Below, one piece after another: positions 41,587 through 51,243 of a stretch of 62,168 nucleotides of DNA (positions are counted from its first letter, which is position 1; each line of letters opens with the position of its first letter). A program made the position numbers and the translations under genes. The notes below the pieces were generated by a model. The model did not search any database and was not told the origin of the DNA. It was given only the letters and a program-made list of their open reading frames with translations. This DNA is from Gammaproteobacteria bacterium (GTDB lineage: Bacteria; Pseudomonadota; Gammaproteobacteria; Steroidobacterales; UBA11654): contig JAPYQN010000007.1 in the NCBI GenBank assembly GCA_029941465.1, positions 1 to 62,168 on the forward strand. The letters run 5' to 3'.

Positions 41587-42888
41587 ATGAAATACATCAG
41601 CACAAAAGCAAATGATGCTATCACTATAGAGGAAGCTTTATTTAGTGGGACCTCAAAAGGTGGTGGGCTTTACATGCCTGAGTCTATCCCTAAGATACAA
41701 GCTGAGGATTTTAAAAAATTCAATAATTTCCAAGAATTTTCATATCAGTTGTTATCCTATTTTTTTGTTGGATCAACAATTGAAGATGATCTAGAGGGCA
41801 TTGTTAATAACTCACTTAATTTTCCTGTTATTCATCGAGACATCAGTGAAGATCAGAGTCATTATTCTGTTCTCGAATTATTTCATGGCCCAACCGCTGC
41901 TTTTAAAGACTTTGGAGCAAGATTTCTAGCTTCATTAATGTCAACAATTTTAAGAAAAACCAATCGGTCCGATTTATACACTATTCTTGTAGCAACCTCA
42001 GGAGACACAGGGGGAGCTGTGGCTTCAGCTTTTTATCAACGACCTGAATTCAGAGTTGCCGTCTTATTTCCTGAAGGTAGGGTTTCACCAAGACAACAAC
42101 ATCAACTCACCTGCTGGGGAAAGAATATTACTTCTCTTGCTGTCAAAGGAGAATTTGATGACTGTCAACGACTTGTTAAAGAGGCATTCAATAACCCTGA
42201 ACTTTCACTTAAGCATAATTTATGTTCAGCCAATAGCATTAATATAGGTCGTTTGTTACCTCAGACAACTTATTATGCGTGGTCTAGCATTAAGTATCAA
42301 AAAACCACAGGGCTGCCATCTAGTTTTATAATTCCTACAGGAAATCTCGGCAATGCTTTTGCCTGTTTTATAGCTAAAGAAATGGGGTTTCCAATAGATC
42401 GAATTATTTTTGCTACTAATGCCAATAAAACAATTCCTGATTTTTTAGCTACAAAAGAATGGTCTCCTAGACCAACATTACCAACTTTAGCTTCAGCAAT
42501 GGATGTTGGTAATCCAAGTAACATGGAGCGATTTTTTTATCAGTACCAAGACACTGACAAATTACTGTCTGTTCTTGAATCATTTTCAGTAGGTGACAAT
42601 GAAATTAAGGATCAAATACGCTATCAATATGAGAAAAATCAAGTGGCAATATGCCCGCATACAGCCACTGCATTTCATACCTATCGAAATTTACCAGCCT
42701 CGTATTTAGAGGGTTCTCATTGGACACTTGTGGCCACAGCACATCCTGCAAAGTTTGAGAACATTGTTGAACCAATTATTAACGTAGAACTAGAAATACC
42801 AGAGAATCTTAAAACATTGATGGCTCTGGAGAGTTCAGCAAAACGTATAGAACCAAGGTTAGAACACTTAACTTCCTATTTATCCTAA
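41587..42888 (+). CDS. thrC: Threonine synthase
   Basis: PLP enzyme converting O-phosphohomoserine to threonine; 433 residues. The PLP Lys is in GPTAAFKDFGARF; the phosphate-binding loop is ATSGDTGGAVASA. It directly follows thrA, so the thrB gene found between them in E. coli is absent here. The last 9 bp overlap tatD on the other strand. Confidence 0.94.
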   Translation: MKYISTKANDAITIEEALFSGTSKGGGLYMPESIPKIQAEDFKKFNNFQEFSYQLLSYFFVGSTIEDDLEGIVNNSLNFPVIHRDISEDQSHYSVLELFHGPTAAFKDFGARFLASLMSTILRKTNRSDLYTILVATSGDTGGAVASAFYQRPEFRVAVLFPEGRVSPRQQHQLTCWGKNITSLAVKGEFDDCQRLVKEAFNNPELSLKHNLCSANSINIGRLLPQTTYYAWSSIKYQKTTGLPSSFIIPTGNLGNAFACFIAKEMGFPIDRIIFATNANKTIPDFLATKEWSPRPTLPTLASAMDVGNPSNMERFFYQYQDTDKLLSVLESFSVGDNEIKDQIRYQYEKNQVAICPHTATAFHTYRNLPASYLEGSHWTLVATAHPAKFENIVEPIINVELEIPENLKTLMALESSAKRIEPRLEHLTSYLS

Positions 42889-43677
42889 TCGATCAAAAAG
42901 GTTTTTTGAGTTTTCTAGTGTTATTGCGGAAAGCTCAGAAATATTAGTTTGCATTTGTATGGCTAATTCATTGGCAATCTCACCAAGAAATTGTGGTTCA
43001 TTTCGTCTGGTCTTTAATTGTTTTGCTAATAATCTTGGCATCAGATAAGGAGCATCGGTTTCAATCAATAGACGGTCTTTTGGTAAGTACTTAATAGCAT
43101 CCAGCAGGTCCATGTTTCGACGAGAATCACAAACCCATCCAGTTATGCCAATATATAACCCTGCATCAAGGTAGCTTTTTAATTGCTCTTTAGTTCCTGT
43201 AAAACAATGTGCCACTCCTTTAACTGGATGAGTACAATGCTCCTTTAGCATGGACAGAAAATCATCATGAGCGTCTCTTTGATGAAGAAATAAGGGAAGC
43301 TGTAGTTCAACTGACAATATTAGTTGTTTTTCAAATACAATCTTTTGCGCCTCCTTAGATGAGAAGTTTCTAAAATAATCAAGACCACACTCGCCCAATG
43401 CAATGACTTCATTTTGATGCAGTAATTTACTTAAGTCTTGTTCAAAAGACTTGTCTGTGAGTTCAGCATTGTGGGGGTGTATCCCAGCTGTTGCCCAAAG
43501 TTTTCCTGGGTATTGTTTAGCTAAAGAGATCGCTTTTTTTGTGTCCTTGATCGAACTGGATGTAACAATAATTGCTTCTAATCCTTTATCAAAAGCATTC
43601 TCAATGACTGTTTCTCTATCATGATCAAAACTTTGATCAGTCAAGTTTGCACCAATGTCTATGAATGGATCTGCCAT
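42880..43677 (-). CDS. tatD: TatD-type 3'-5' DNase/metal hydrolase
   Basis: TIM-barrel metal-dependent nuclease (265 residues), close to E. coli TatD itself and not to YcfH. It keeps the modified first metal motif DIGANLTDQSF, then AGIHPHNAE, GECGLDYFRNFS, LHQRDAHDDF, HCFTGT, GITGWVCDSRR and ETDAPYL. Implicated in DNA repair and turnover. It is monocistronic, with its own short upstream region. Confidence 0.92.
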   Translation of the reverse strand: MADPFIDIGANLTDQSFDHDRETVIENAFDKGLEAIIVTSSSIKDTKKAISLAKQYPGKLWATAGIHPHNAELTDKSFEQDLSKLLHQNEVIALGECGLDYFRNFSSKEAQKIVFEKQLILSVELQLPLFLHQRDAHDDFLSMLKEHCTHPVKGVAHCFTGTKEQLKSYLDAGLYIGITGWVCDSRRNMDLLDAIKYLPKDRLLIETDAPYLMPRLLAKQLKTRRNEPQFLGEIANELAIQMQTNISELSAITLENSKNLFDRLG

Positions 43678-43818
43678 AAGCTGTTTCTCAATATGTCTTT
43701 ATTCTATCTTGTTACAATACAAAACAAATAATACACTGATGCTAATTTTTCTAAAAAAAATAACAATAATTACTTTTGTAATGTTATAAATGTTAAAAGA
43801 AAAATTGAGGGGTATATC

Positions 43819-43980
43819 ATTTCATTTGAACTTATAACTGTGACGATTGTTTGGCTTATTTCCTTCTTTATACTACCCAGCTTAGAAGATCAAAAAAAAG
43901 TGAACTTGGTTCAAAGACTAAACTTTGGAACTATTAACGCTATTCTGGTGCTGTTGTTATTCTTTAGTTTAAAGAGTTAA
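43819..43980 (+). CDS. Small two-helix membrane protein with apparent ATT start
   Basis: An unannotated 53-codon frame. It encodes a hydrophobic helix (LITVTIVWLISFFIL), a charged loop (PSLEDQKKVNLVQRLNFG) and a second helix (NAILVLLLFFSL), a credible hairpin membrane protein. No ATG, GTG or TTG precedes helix 1, but GAGGGG (43807-43812) lies six bases before the ATT at 43819. ATT initiation is known from infC. A GTG at 43840 inside helix 1 is the alternative. The TAA interlocks with the acnA stop (TTAA, 43977-43980), the same junction as four other gene pairs here, which supports a real gene. The 141 bp from tatD to 43818 hold no other ORF I can support. Confidence 0.55.
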   Translation: MSFELITVTIVWLISFFILPSLEDQKKVNLVQRLNFGTINAILVLLLFFSLKS

Positions 43981-46586
43981 TTAGCAATCAGTCGTCTTAT
44001 AACGTATTGAAGTATTCCTCCGTTTTGGAAGTATTCCCATTCTTTAGGTGTGTCGATCCTTATAGTTACCTGGAAGGTTGTTGAATCCTTTCCATTAGTC
44101 ATCATGATCATATCTGTTGTCTTATCTCCCGATTTAATTTCTTTAAGTGTAAAGGACTCAAAACCTTTTATACCAAGTGAATCAGCATTTTGATTGGCTA
44201 TGAATTCTAGTGGAAGGACACCCATTCCAATTAAATTTGAGCGGTGTATTCTTTCATAAGATTCAGCAATAACCGCTTTAACACCTAGTAGTGAAACCCC
44301 TTTAGCTGCCCAATCTCTAGATGAACCTGTTCCATATTCTTTGCCCGCTATAATCAATAAATCCGTGTTATCAACCTTATATTGCTCCGCAGCTTCATAG
44401 ATTGACATAGGTTCTTCATCTTGACTTATCTTAGTCCAACCGCCTTCGGTTCCGGGAGCAAGTCTGTTTCTTAATCTTATGTTTGCAAAAGTTCCTCTCA
44501 TCATAACTTCATGATTACCTCTTCGTGACCCATAAGAATTAAAAGCTGTTCTCTTAACTCCGTGTTCAAGAAGATATTTTCCAGCAGGCGATTCAGGATC
44601 TATATTTCCTGCAGGAGATATATGATCAGTCGTAACGGAATCTCCCAATAGGACTAAAAGACGAGCGTTTTTGATTGAACTCATTTCAGGGATATCAAGG
44701 GTCATAGAGTCAAAATAGGGTGGTTTTTTTATATAGGTTGAATTGTCTTGCCATTCATATATTTCCCCACTAGGTATATCGAGTTGTTGCCATGCTTGAT
44801 CACCTTTTAATGATTCTCGGTAAGCTTCTATGAACATTTGAGGAGTAATTGTTGTTTCAATGAGATTATATATTTCTTCTTTTGATGGCCAGATATCTTT
44901 AAGAAATACTTCTTCACCAGTCTTTGAAATTCCAAGCGGTTCTGTTTCTAGATTTATTAACATTGAACCGGCAATAGCATAAGCTACAACAAGGGGTGGA
45001 GAAGCTAGGAAGTTATGTTTTACCAGCGGATGAATTCTACCCTCAAAGTTCCTATTACCTGATAAGACTGAAGAAGCTATTAGTTTCTTATCTATCACAG
45101 TTTTTGCTATTTTTGGTTCCAAAGGGCCTGAATTCCCAATACAAGTTGTGCATCCATAACCCACAATGTTAAAGCCCAGACTCTCAAGGTCCTTGAGTAG
45201 GCCTGTGTCTTCTAGATATTTAGTAACCACCTTAGAACCTGGAGCTAGACTTGTTTTGACCCAAGATTTTGATTCCAGACCTTTGGCCTTAGCATTTCTG
45301 GCTAAAAGACCAGCTGCAATCATAACCGCAGGGTTAGAGGTGTTCGTGCAGCTAGTAATTGCTGCAATCAAAACTGAACCGTTTGAGAGTTCTTCAGGTG
45401 AACAGTCAGCTTCTTTAATTTCATTACTTACAACTTCAGGAACTTGACTCAAAACAATCCGATCTTGAGGTCTTTTAGGTCCAGCTAAACAAGGCTCAAC
45501 TTTTGTTAAATCTAACTCAATGACATCTGTATAGACAGCTTCTTTTCCTTCTTCTCGCCAAAGGCCTTGTGCCTTTGCATAATGTTCTACAAGATTAACT
45601 TGTGCTTCATCTCGACCAGATAATTTAAGATAACGAATGGTCTCATTATCAATAGGGAATATTGCACAGGTGCTGCCAAACTCTGGTGCCATATTGCTTA
45701 AAGTGGATCGATCTGACACTGGTAGATTATTCAGCCCGTCACCAAAGAATTCAACGAATTTGCCTACTACTCCATAATTACGCATCATTTCAGTGACTGT
45801 TAGGACAAGATCAGTGGCTGTTACACCTTCTCTAAGTTGTCCTGAAACACGGATACCAATAACCTCTGGGAGAAGCATTGTAATTGGTTGGCCTAGCATC
45901 GAAGCTTCTGCTTCAATACCGCCCACACCCCAACCAAGACATCCAATACCATTAATCATTGTTGTGTGAGAATCTGTTCCTACAAGAGTGTCAGGGTAAG
46001 CAATCAATCCATTTTGACCATCATTTGAAAAGACCACACGACCTAAATATTCAAGATTAACTTGATGAACAATTCCTGTATTGGGCGGTATAACCTCAAA
46101 ATTAGAAAAAGCTTCTTGCCCCCACCGAAGGAATCGGTAACGCTCCTCATTTCTTTCAAATTCAATAGTATTATTCTTTATCAATGCTTCTTCTGAGCCA
46201 AAATGATCAACTTGAACAGAATGATCGATTACCAACTCAGCAGGAGAAAGGGGGTTTATTTGAGAAGCATCACCTTTCATTTTGGCAACGGCGTCTCTCA
46301 TAGCTGCTAAATCAACCACCGCGGGAACACCAGTAAAGTCTTGTAAAATGACTCGACTGGGAGTAAATGATATTTCTGTAGTATTGCCTGATTTGGCATC
46401 CCAATTAAGTATTGTTTGAATATCTTGTTCTCTACTGGGGTCTTCCTGAGTATGTCTAACTGCATTTTCTAAAAGAATTTTATGTGAGAAAGGAATACTG
46501 TCTAAAGATGAAGCACCCAATAAATTCAGATCAAAATATTGATACTCCTTAGGACCTATTTTTAATGATTTAATGTATTGTGACAT
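43977..46586 (-). CDS. acnA: Aconitate hydratase A
   Basis: TCA-cycle citrate/isocitrate isomerase with a 4Fe-4S cluster (869 residues). The cluster Cys lie in ITSCTNTSNP and in YGCTTCIGNSGPL. N-terminal segments (SHKILLENAVRH, VILQDFTGVPAVVDLAAMRD) fit AcnA and not the AcnD 2-methylaconitate group. The C-terminal swivel has the substrate-binding NSYGSRRGNHEVMMRG and GKEYGTGSSRDWAAKG. It lies 38 bp downstream of mnmA; TATACA in that gap could be its own -10. Confidence 0.94.
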   Translation of the reverse strand: MSQYIKSLKIGPKEYQYFDLNLLGASSLDSIPFSHKILLENAVRHTQEDPSREQDIQTILNWDAKSGNTTEISFTPSRVILQDFTGVPAVVDLAAMRDAVAKMKGDASQINPLSPAELVIDHSVQVDHFGSEEALIKNNTIEFERNEERYRFLRWGQEAFSNFEVIPPNTGIVHQVNLEYLGRVVFSNDGQNGLIAYPDTLVGTDSHTTMINGIGCLGWGVGGIEAEASMLGQPITMLLPEVIGIRVSGQLREGVTATDLVLTVTEMMRNYGVVGKFVEFFGDGLNNLPVSDRSTLSNMAPEFGSTCAIFPIDNETIRYLKLSGRDEAQVNLVEHYAKAQGLWREEGKEAVYTDVIELDLTKVEPCLAGPKRPQDRIVLSQVPEVVSNEIKEADCSPEELSNGSVLIAAITSCTNTSNPAVMIAAGLLARNAKAKGLESKSWVKTSLAPGSKVVTKYLEDTGLLKDLESLGFNIVGYGCTTCIGNSGPLEPKIAKTVIDKKLIASSVLSGNRNFEGRIHPLVKHNFLASPPLVVAYAIAGSMLINLETEPLGISKTGEEVFLKDIWPSKEEIYNLIETTITPQMFIEAYRESLKGDQAWQQLDIPSGEIYEWQDNSTYIKKPPYFDSMTLDIPEMSSIKNARLLVLLGDSVTTDHISPAGNIDPESPAGKYLLEHGVKRTAFNSYGSRRGNHEVMMRGTFANIRLRNRLAPGTEGGWTKISQDEEPMSIYEAAEQYKVDNTDLLIIAGKEYGTGSSRDWAAKGVSLLGVKAVIAESYERIHRSNLIGMGVLPLEFIANQNADSLGIKGFESFTLKEIKSGDKTTDMIMMTNGKDSTTFQVTIRIDTPKEWEYFQNGGILQYVIRRLIAN

Positions 46587-46624
46587 TAGATATTCTTAAT
46601 TTGAGCTAGATTGTATACGAATCT

Positions 46625-47734
46625 TCAGTTTTTGTCTTCTTTAGGTATGGCCATAATCTTGCCACCACCCAAACATTTTTCATCTTTGTATAGGACGACA
46701 TATTGACCTTCTGTTACAGCCCACTGTCTATCTTTAAACTCAATCATTAGACCATTTCTAAACGTTTGAATAGAACATTTAGCATCATTTTGGCGGTACC
46801 TATTTTTTGCTTCACAATGTATTTCTTCTCCATTTGATAAGAGAGTAGGGACCTTTGGATCCAACCAGTTAAGAGCTATAGCAAAGAGTTTTTTAGTCCA
46901 CAACCTTGGGTGTTTATGGCCTTGAACAACGATTAGCTCATTAGTTTTTATATTTTTTTCTGCAACATACCATGGTTTTCCAGAATTATTTTTTATACCA
47001 CCAATGCCAATGTCTTTTCTTTGCCCTATAGTAAAATACATTAAGCCATCGTGCTTACCTAAGGTTTCCCCTTGTTCATCAACAATCTTTCCTGGGTCTG
47101 GAGGTAGAAAATTTTGTATAAAGCTTTTAAATGGCCTCTCACCTATAAAACAAATACCTGTGCTGTCGGCTTTATTGTGATTTGGTAACCCTTTTTTATA
47201 GGCATAGTCTCTAACTTCAGATTTGATCATATCACCCACAGGAAAGATAACTTTTGAAAGAACATCGGGGTTAATGGCATGTAAGAAATAAGTTTGATCT
47301 TTGTTTACATCAGTTCCTTTGTGCAGTTCATAGCCATGTTTTGTTTTAATCACTTTGGCATAATGTCCAGTGGCAATTCTTTCCCCGCCTAAACGAAAAG
47401 CATATTCGGCAAATCGATCAAACTTGATCATACGATTACATAAAATATCTGGATTAGGGGTAAGTCCAGAATTTAATTCTTCTAAAGCCTTATCAAAAAC
47501 TTCTTTTCTGTATTCTTTAGAGAAGTTCACGTGATGCATAGTGATACCTAGTTCATTACAGGCTTCTCTAGCATCTTGGTGATCTTGTGCTGCGGTGCAA
47601 TAGGGGTCTTCATCATTCCAATTAGTCATATGTAAACCCTCAACTTCAAATCCTTGTTCTAAAAGTAGTGAAGCAGTCACGGCTGAATCAACACCCCCTG
47701 ACATGCCGACTATAATTAATTCTTTTTTATTCAT
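46625..47734 (-). CDS. mnmA: tRNA 2-thiouridylase MnmA
   Basis: Thiolates U34 of tRNA-Lys, -Glu and -Gln. It has 369 residues. The PP-loop is GMSGGVDSAV. The two catalytic Cys lie in NPDILCNRMIKF and STGICFIGERP. The purB gene lies directly upstream in the same direction; hflD, which sits between them in E. coli, is missing. One of its substrates, tRNA-Lys(TTT), is encoded in this window. Confidence 0.95.
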   Translation of the reverse strand: MNKKELIIVGMSGGVDSAVTASLLLEQGFEVEGLHMTNWNDEDPYCTAAQDHQDAREACNELGITMHHVNFSKEYRKEVFDKALEELNSGLTPNPDILCNRMIKFDRFAEYAFRLGGERIATGHYAKVIKTKHGYELHKGTDVNKDQTYFLHAINPDVLSKVIFPVGDMIKSEVRDYAYKKGLPNHNKADSTGICFIGERPFKSFIQNFLPPDPGKIVDEQGETLGKHDGLMYFTIGQRKDIGIGGIKNNSGKPWYVAEKNIKTNELIVVQGHKHPRLWTKKLFAIALNWLDPKVPTLLSNGEEIHCEAKNRYRQNDAKCSIQTFRNGLMIEFKDRQWAVTEGQYVVLYKDEKCLGGGKIMAIPKEDKN

Positions 47735-47765
47735 AGGAGACTGAATAGACAGAGATAGATAGAGG

Positions 47766-49130
47766 TTAGATTTCTTTGGCTAATTTTGAAGCAAGTCCAG
47801 TATAGTTTTGAGGTGAAAGTTCTTTCAGTTCGTTTTTTACAGATTCATCAATCTTTAGAGAATCAATGAATGAAATTAATTTATCTTTATCTAAAGTTCT
47901 TCCTCGAGTTAGTTCTTTTAAATGTTCATAGGCATCTTCAACTTGTTCACGCCTCAGTATGGTTTGAATAGCTTCAGCTAAAATTTCCTGATTTGACTCC
48001 AAATCATTATTTATTACATCTTTATTAATTTTAATTTTATCCAACCCTTTCATCAGTGATTGATTAGCAATGGTCATATAAGCAAATGCAGACCCTATAT
48101 TTCTTAGTGCGGTTGAATCGCTAAGATCTCTTTGAAGTCTCGATATAACTAATTTAGAAGCAAGGTGGTCTAAAATTGAGTTTGCCAGACCGATATTACC
48201 CTCAGCATTTTCAAAATCGATAGGATTTACTTTATGGGGCATAGTCGAAGATCCTACTTCTGATGATTTTATAGTTTGTTTAAAGTAACCCAGAGAAATA
48301 TACATCCAAATATCTTTGCTCAGATCTAGACAAATATTATTGATTCTAATCAGAGAATGAAACAGTTCTGCCATCCAGTCATGAGGTTCAATTTGAGTTG
48401 TGTAGGGGTTATTAGTTAGTCCTATACTTTTGATAAATGTTTCACTTAAATCAGCCCAGTTAATATCAGGATAAGCAATTTTATGAGCATTAAAATTCCC
48501 TACTGCACCGTTCATTTTTGCTCGATATTCAATGGCTTCCAGAGTGTTTATTTGTTGATTGAGACGATACACAAAATTTGCAAATTCTTTACCCATCGTT
48601 GTAGGGGTAGCAGCTTGTCCATGTGTTCGAGATAACATAGTATCGTCTGCCCAATGATGTGACTGCTTTCTTAAAGTATCAATAAGGAGATTTAATTCCT
48701 TTATCTGTAATGCAGTTGCCTCCTTGAGCATCAGCGCATAGGAAATATTATTAATATCTTCTGATGTGCATGCAAAATGGATGAAAGGAATTAAATCATT
48801 ACCATCTGGTAGATTTTTAATTTTTTCTTGGAGAAAATATTCTACTGCCTTAACGTCATGATTTGTTTCTTTTTCAATAGACTTAATTCTTTTAGCGTCT
48901 TCAATAGAAAACTGACTAATAATATCTTCCAGAAGATTTTTTAGGTCTTTAGATAATCTCGGGACTTGATTTAGGTCTTTATTTTGAGATAGAAATATTA
49001 ACCATTTTATTTCAGTTAAGACACGGTAGCGCATGATTGCAGACTCACTAAAGTATTGCCTTAAGTGAGAGCTTTTCTCCAAATATCTACCATCAAGAGG
49101 AGAAATGGCTTGTAGCTGATCTTCGTTCAT
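47766..49130 (-). CDS. purB: Adenylosuccinate lyase
   Basis: Two steps of purine synthesis (SAICAR and adenylosuccinate cleavage). With the ATG at 49130 it has 454 residues (E. coli 456) and begins near LQAISPLDGRY as in the family. GAGG lies eight bases upstream. An ATG at 49166 would add a non-homologous 12 residues. The signature loop is GSSTMPHKVNPIDFENAEGN with the catalytic Ser. It is first in purB-mnmA and divergent from fumC. Confidence 0.94.
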   Translation of the reverse strand: MNEDQLQAISPLDGRYLEKSSHLRQYFSESAIMRYRVLTEIKWLIFLSQNKDLNQVPRLSKDLKNLLEDIISQFSIEDAKRIKSIEKETNHDVKAVEYFLQEKIKNLPDGNDLIPFIHFACTSEDINNISYALMLKEATALQIKELNLLIDTLRKQSHHWADDTMLSRTHGQAATPTTMGKEFANFVYRLNQQINTLEAIEYRAKMNGAVGNFNAHKIAYPDINWADLSETFIKSIGLTNNPYTTQIEPHDWMAELFHSLIRINNICLDLSKDIWMYISLGYFKQTIKSSEVGSSTMPHKVNPIDFENAEGNIGLANSILDHLASKLVISRLQRDLSDSTALRNIGSAFAYMTIANQSLMKGLDKIKINKDVINNDLESNQEILAEAIQTILRREQVEDAYEHLKELTRGRTLDKDKLISFIDSLKIDESVKNELKELSPQNYTGLASKLAKEI

Positions 49131-49225
49131 TTCAACCACCTCTATCATCAAAATTGAATGATACACGAAAGTTTCTTCTGTGACTGCTATTCTCTATGTA
49201 TTATGATATGGATAAGGAGTTAATT

Positions 49226-50605
49226 TTGTCAGATAAGGAATACAGAATAGAAAAAGATAGCATGGGAGAGCTTAAAGTTCCTGCCGATAGTCATTGGGGT
49301 TCACAAACGCAAAGAGCTATTGAGAATTTTCAAATCAGTCAGATAAAAATGCCGTCAGGCCTTATTAGATCTTTGGCTTTGTTGAAGTGGGCATTGTCTT
49401 CTGCAAATGCAAAATTAGGTACTTTAAGTAAGGATAAAGCTGATGCCATAGGTAGAGCTGCACTAGAAATAGCTGACGGAAAATATGCCGATCAGTTTCC
49501 AGTTGATGTTTTTCAAACAGGTTCTGGAACTAGCACTAACATGAATATGAATGAAGTAATTGCACATTTATCTTCCTCAGATAAGCTCGATATTCATCCC
49601 AACGATGACGTTAATCTAGGACAAAGCAGTAACGATATTATTCCCTCAGCGATCAATGTTTCGTCTACCTTGTTGGTTAATACAGATTTACTCCCTGCTT
49701 TGGAACATTTACATGTAATCATGGATGGGAAAGCAGCGAGTCTTAATGATGTTGTTAAAACTGGCCGGACGCATTTGATGGATGCGATGCCTATTACCTT
49801 TGGACAAGAAATCAGTGCGTGGTCTGCACAAATCAAAGATCTAAAGAAACAGTTGGAACTGATGCAAGTAGATCTCCAACAATTAGCAGTTGGGGGAACA
49901 GCGGTTGGAAGTGGGGTTAATGCTCATCCTGACTTAAGTCCAATCACTTGCAAATTTATGAATGAAAAAACTGGCATGAATTTTCAGCCAGCCTCGAATG
50001 CATTTAGATCAATTAGCTCCCAAGATATTTCTCTCGAGCTTTCATCTAAAACAAAAACTCTGGCGGTAATTTTAACCAAGATTGCAAACGATCTAAGATG
50101 GATGAATAGTGGTCCTTTAGGTGGTTTAGGTGAAATTCAATTACCAGCACTTCAACCTGGTAGTAGCATCATGCCAGGTAAGATAAATCCCGTAATACCT
50201 GAATCAGTATCAATGGTAGCTGCACAGGTAATCGGTAATGACACGACCATAACTATGGCTGCTCAATCTGGAAATTTCCAATTGAATGTAATGCTGCCTC
50301 TTATTGGCTTTAATTTAATTCAATCAATTTCAATATTAAGCAATGCTTGTAATGCCCTTGCAGATAAAGCTATCAGAGATTTTACGGTGAATCATGAAAA
50401 CATCGAATCTGTTCTCAATCACAATCCAATTCTAGTAACAGCTCTTAATGCGAGCATTGGTTATGAGACAGGTGCAAAAATTGTAAAAAAAGCTTATAAA
50501 GAAAAGCGGTCAATTATTGACGTTGCATCTGAATTAACTGACCTCGATGAAGCCACATTAAAAGATATTCTAGATCCTTTAAAATTAACTCAAAATAAAC
50601 AATAA
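49226..50605 (+). CDS. fumC: Class II fumarate hydratase
   Basis: TCA-cycle fumarase without Fe-S cluster. The start is probably the TTG at 49226: AAGGAG (49214-49219) lies six bases upstream, and the protein then has 459 residues with eight before EKDSMG, close to E. coli (467, six before). ATGs at 49196 and 49208 would add a non-conserved tail and would put that Shine-Dalgarno inside the gene. The signature is GSSIMPGKINPV; the active site also shows TGRTHLMDAMP. Confidence 0.93.
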   Translation: MSDKEYRIEKDSMGELKVPADSHWGSQTQRAIENFQISQIKMPSGLIRSLALLKWALSSANAKLGTLSKDKADAIGRAALEIADGKYADQFPVDVFQTGSGTSTNMNMNEVIAHLSSSDKLDIHPNDDVNLGQSSNDIIPSAINVSSTLLVNTDLLPALEHLHVIMDGKAASLNDVVKTGRTHLMDAMPITFGQEISAWSAQIKDLKKQLELMQVDLQQLAVGGTAVGSGVNAHPDLSPITCKFMNEKTGMNFQPASNAFRSISSQDISLELSSKTKTLAVILTKIANDLRWMNSGPLGGLGEIQLPALQPGSSIMPGKINPVIPESVSMVAAQVIGNDTTITMAAQSGNFQLNVMLPLIGFNLIQSISILSNACNALADKAIRDFTVNHENIESVLNHNPILVTALNASIGYETGAKIVKKAYKEKRSIIDVASELTDLDEATLKDILDPLKLTQNKQ

Positions 50606-50619
50606 GACCCCTCTTTTTT

Positions 50620-51234
50620 ATGTTGAATAAGATAAGAGAGAGTTATCACGGCACTCAACCCTCCACTGATCCAGTATTAGAGGTAATGAATAGATTGCCA
50701 GTGCATATCGTCAAAGATTATTTACAAAAAATAAATCTAAAACACGCTGGAGTTTTATTAGGTCTTCAGCAGTCTGCGTCAGGCATAAATATTATCTTGA
50801 CAAAAAGAACAACTAAATTGAAAAATCATGCCGGTGAGATTAGTCTTCCTGGTGGTTCTTTTGATGAATCTCAGGATAGCAGCATCATAGAAACTGCTGT
50901 AAGAGAAGCTAATGAAGAGATTGGTTTAGCTCAGAGTTCATCTGAAATTATTGGCTTTGTTCCACCACAGATCAGTTTAGGGACCGGTTTTATTGTCACC
51001 CCTGTAATTGCTTTCGTAGAAGATGATTTTTCTCCTGTTCGAAATCAGGATGAAGTTGAAGAAATATTTCAAGTGCCCTTAGACTTTCTTATGGACCAAG
51101 TAAATCTTGAGCACCAGCATAAGGTTTATGATGAGATTAAATGGTCTGTCTACAGCTACAGTTATGAGCAATATTATATATGGGGTCTAACCGCACAAAT
51201 CATTAGAAAATTTTGTAACTTAATTAAGCAATAG
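50620..51234 (+). CDS. nudL: Nudix hydrolase, CoA pyrophosphatase type
   Basis: A 204-residue Nudix protein of the YeaB/NudL group. It has the extra UPF0035-type lead-in (KNHAGEISLPGGSFDE) and the Nudix core AVREANEEIGL. Members hydrolyse CoA and derivatives to 4'-phosphopantetheine. It runs in a tight same-strand block, fumC-nudL-mazG-uvrC. About 45 residues precede the fold. Confidence 0.85.
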   Translation: MLNKIRESYHGTQPSTDPVLEVMNRLPVHIVKDYLQKINLKHAGVLLGLQQSASGINIILTKRTTKLKNHAGEISLPGGSFDESQDSSIIETAVREANEEIGLAQSSSEIIGFVPPQISLGTGFIVTPVIAFVEDDFSPVRNQDEVEEIFQVPLDFLMDQVNLEHQHKVYDEIKWSVYSYSYEQYYIWGLTAQIIRKFCNLIKQ

Positions 51235-51243
51235 GAGAATATT

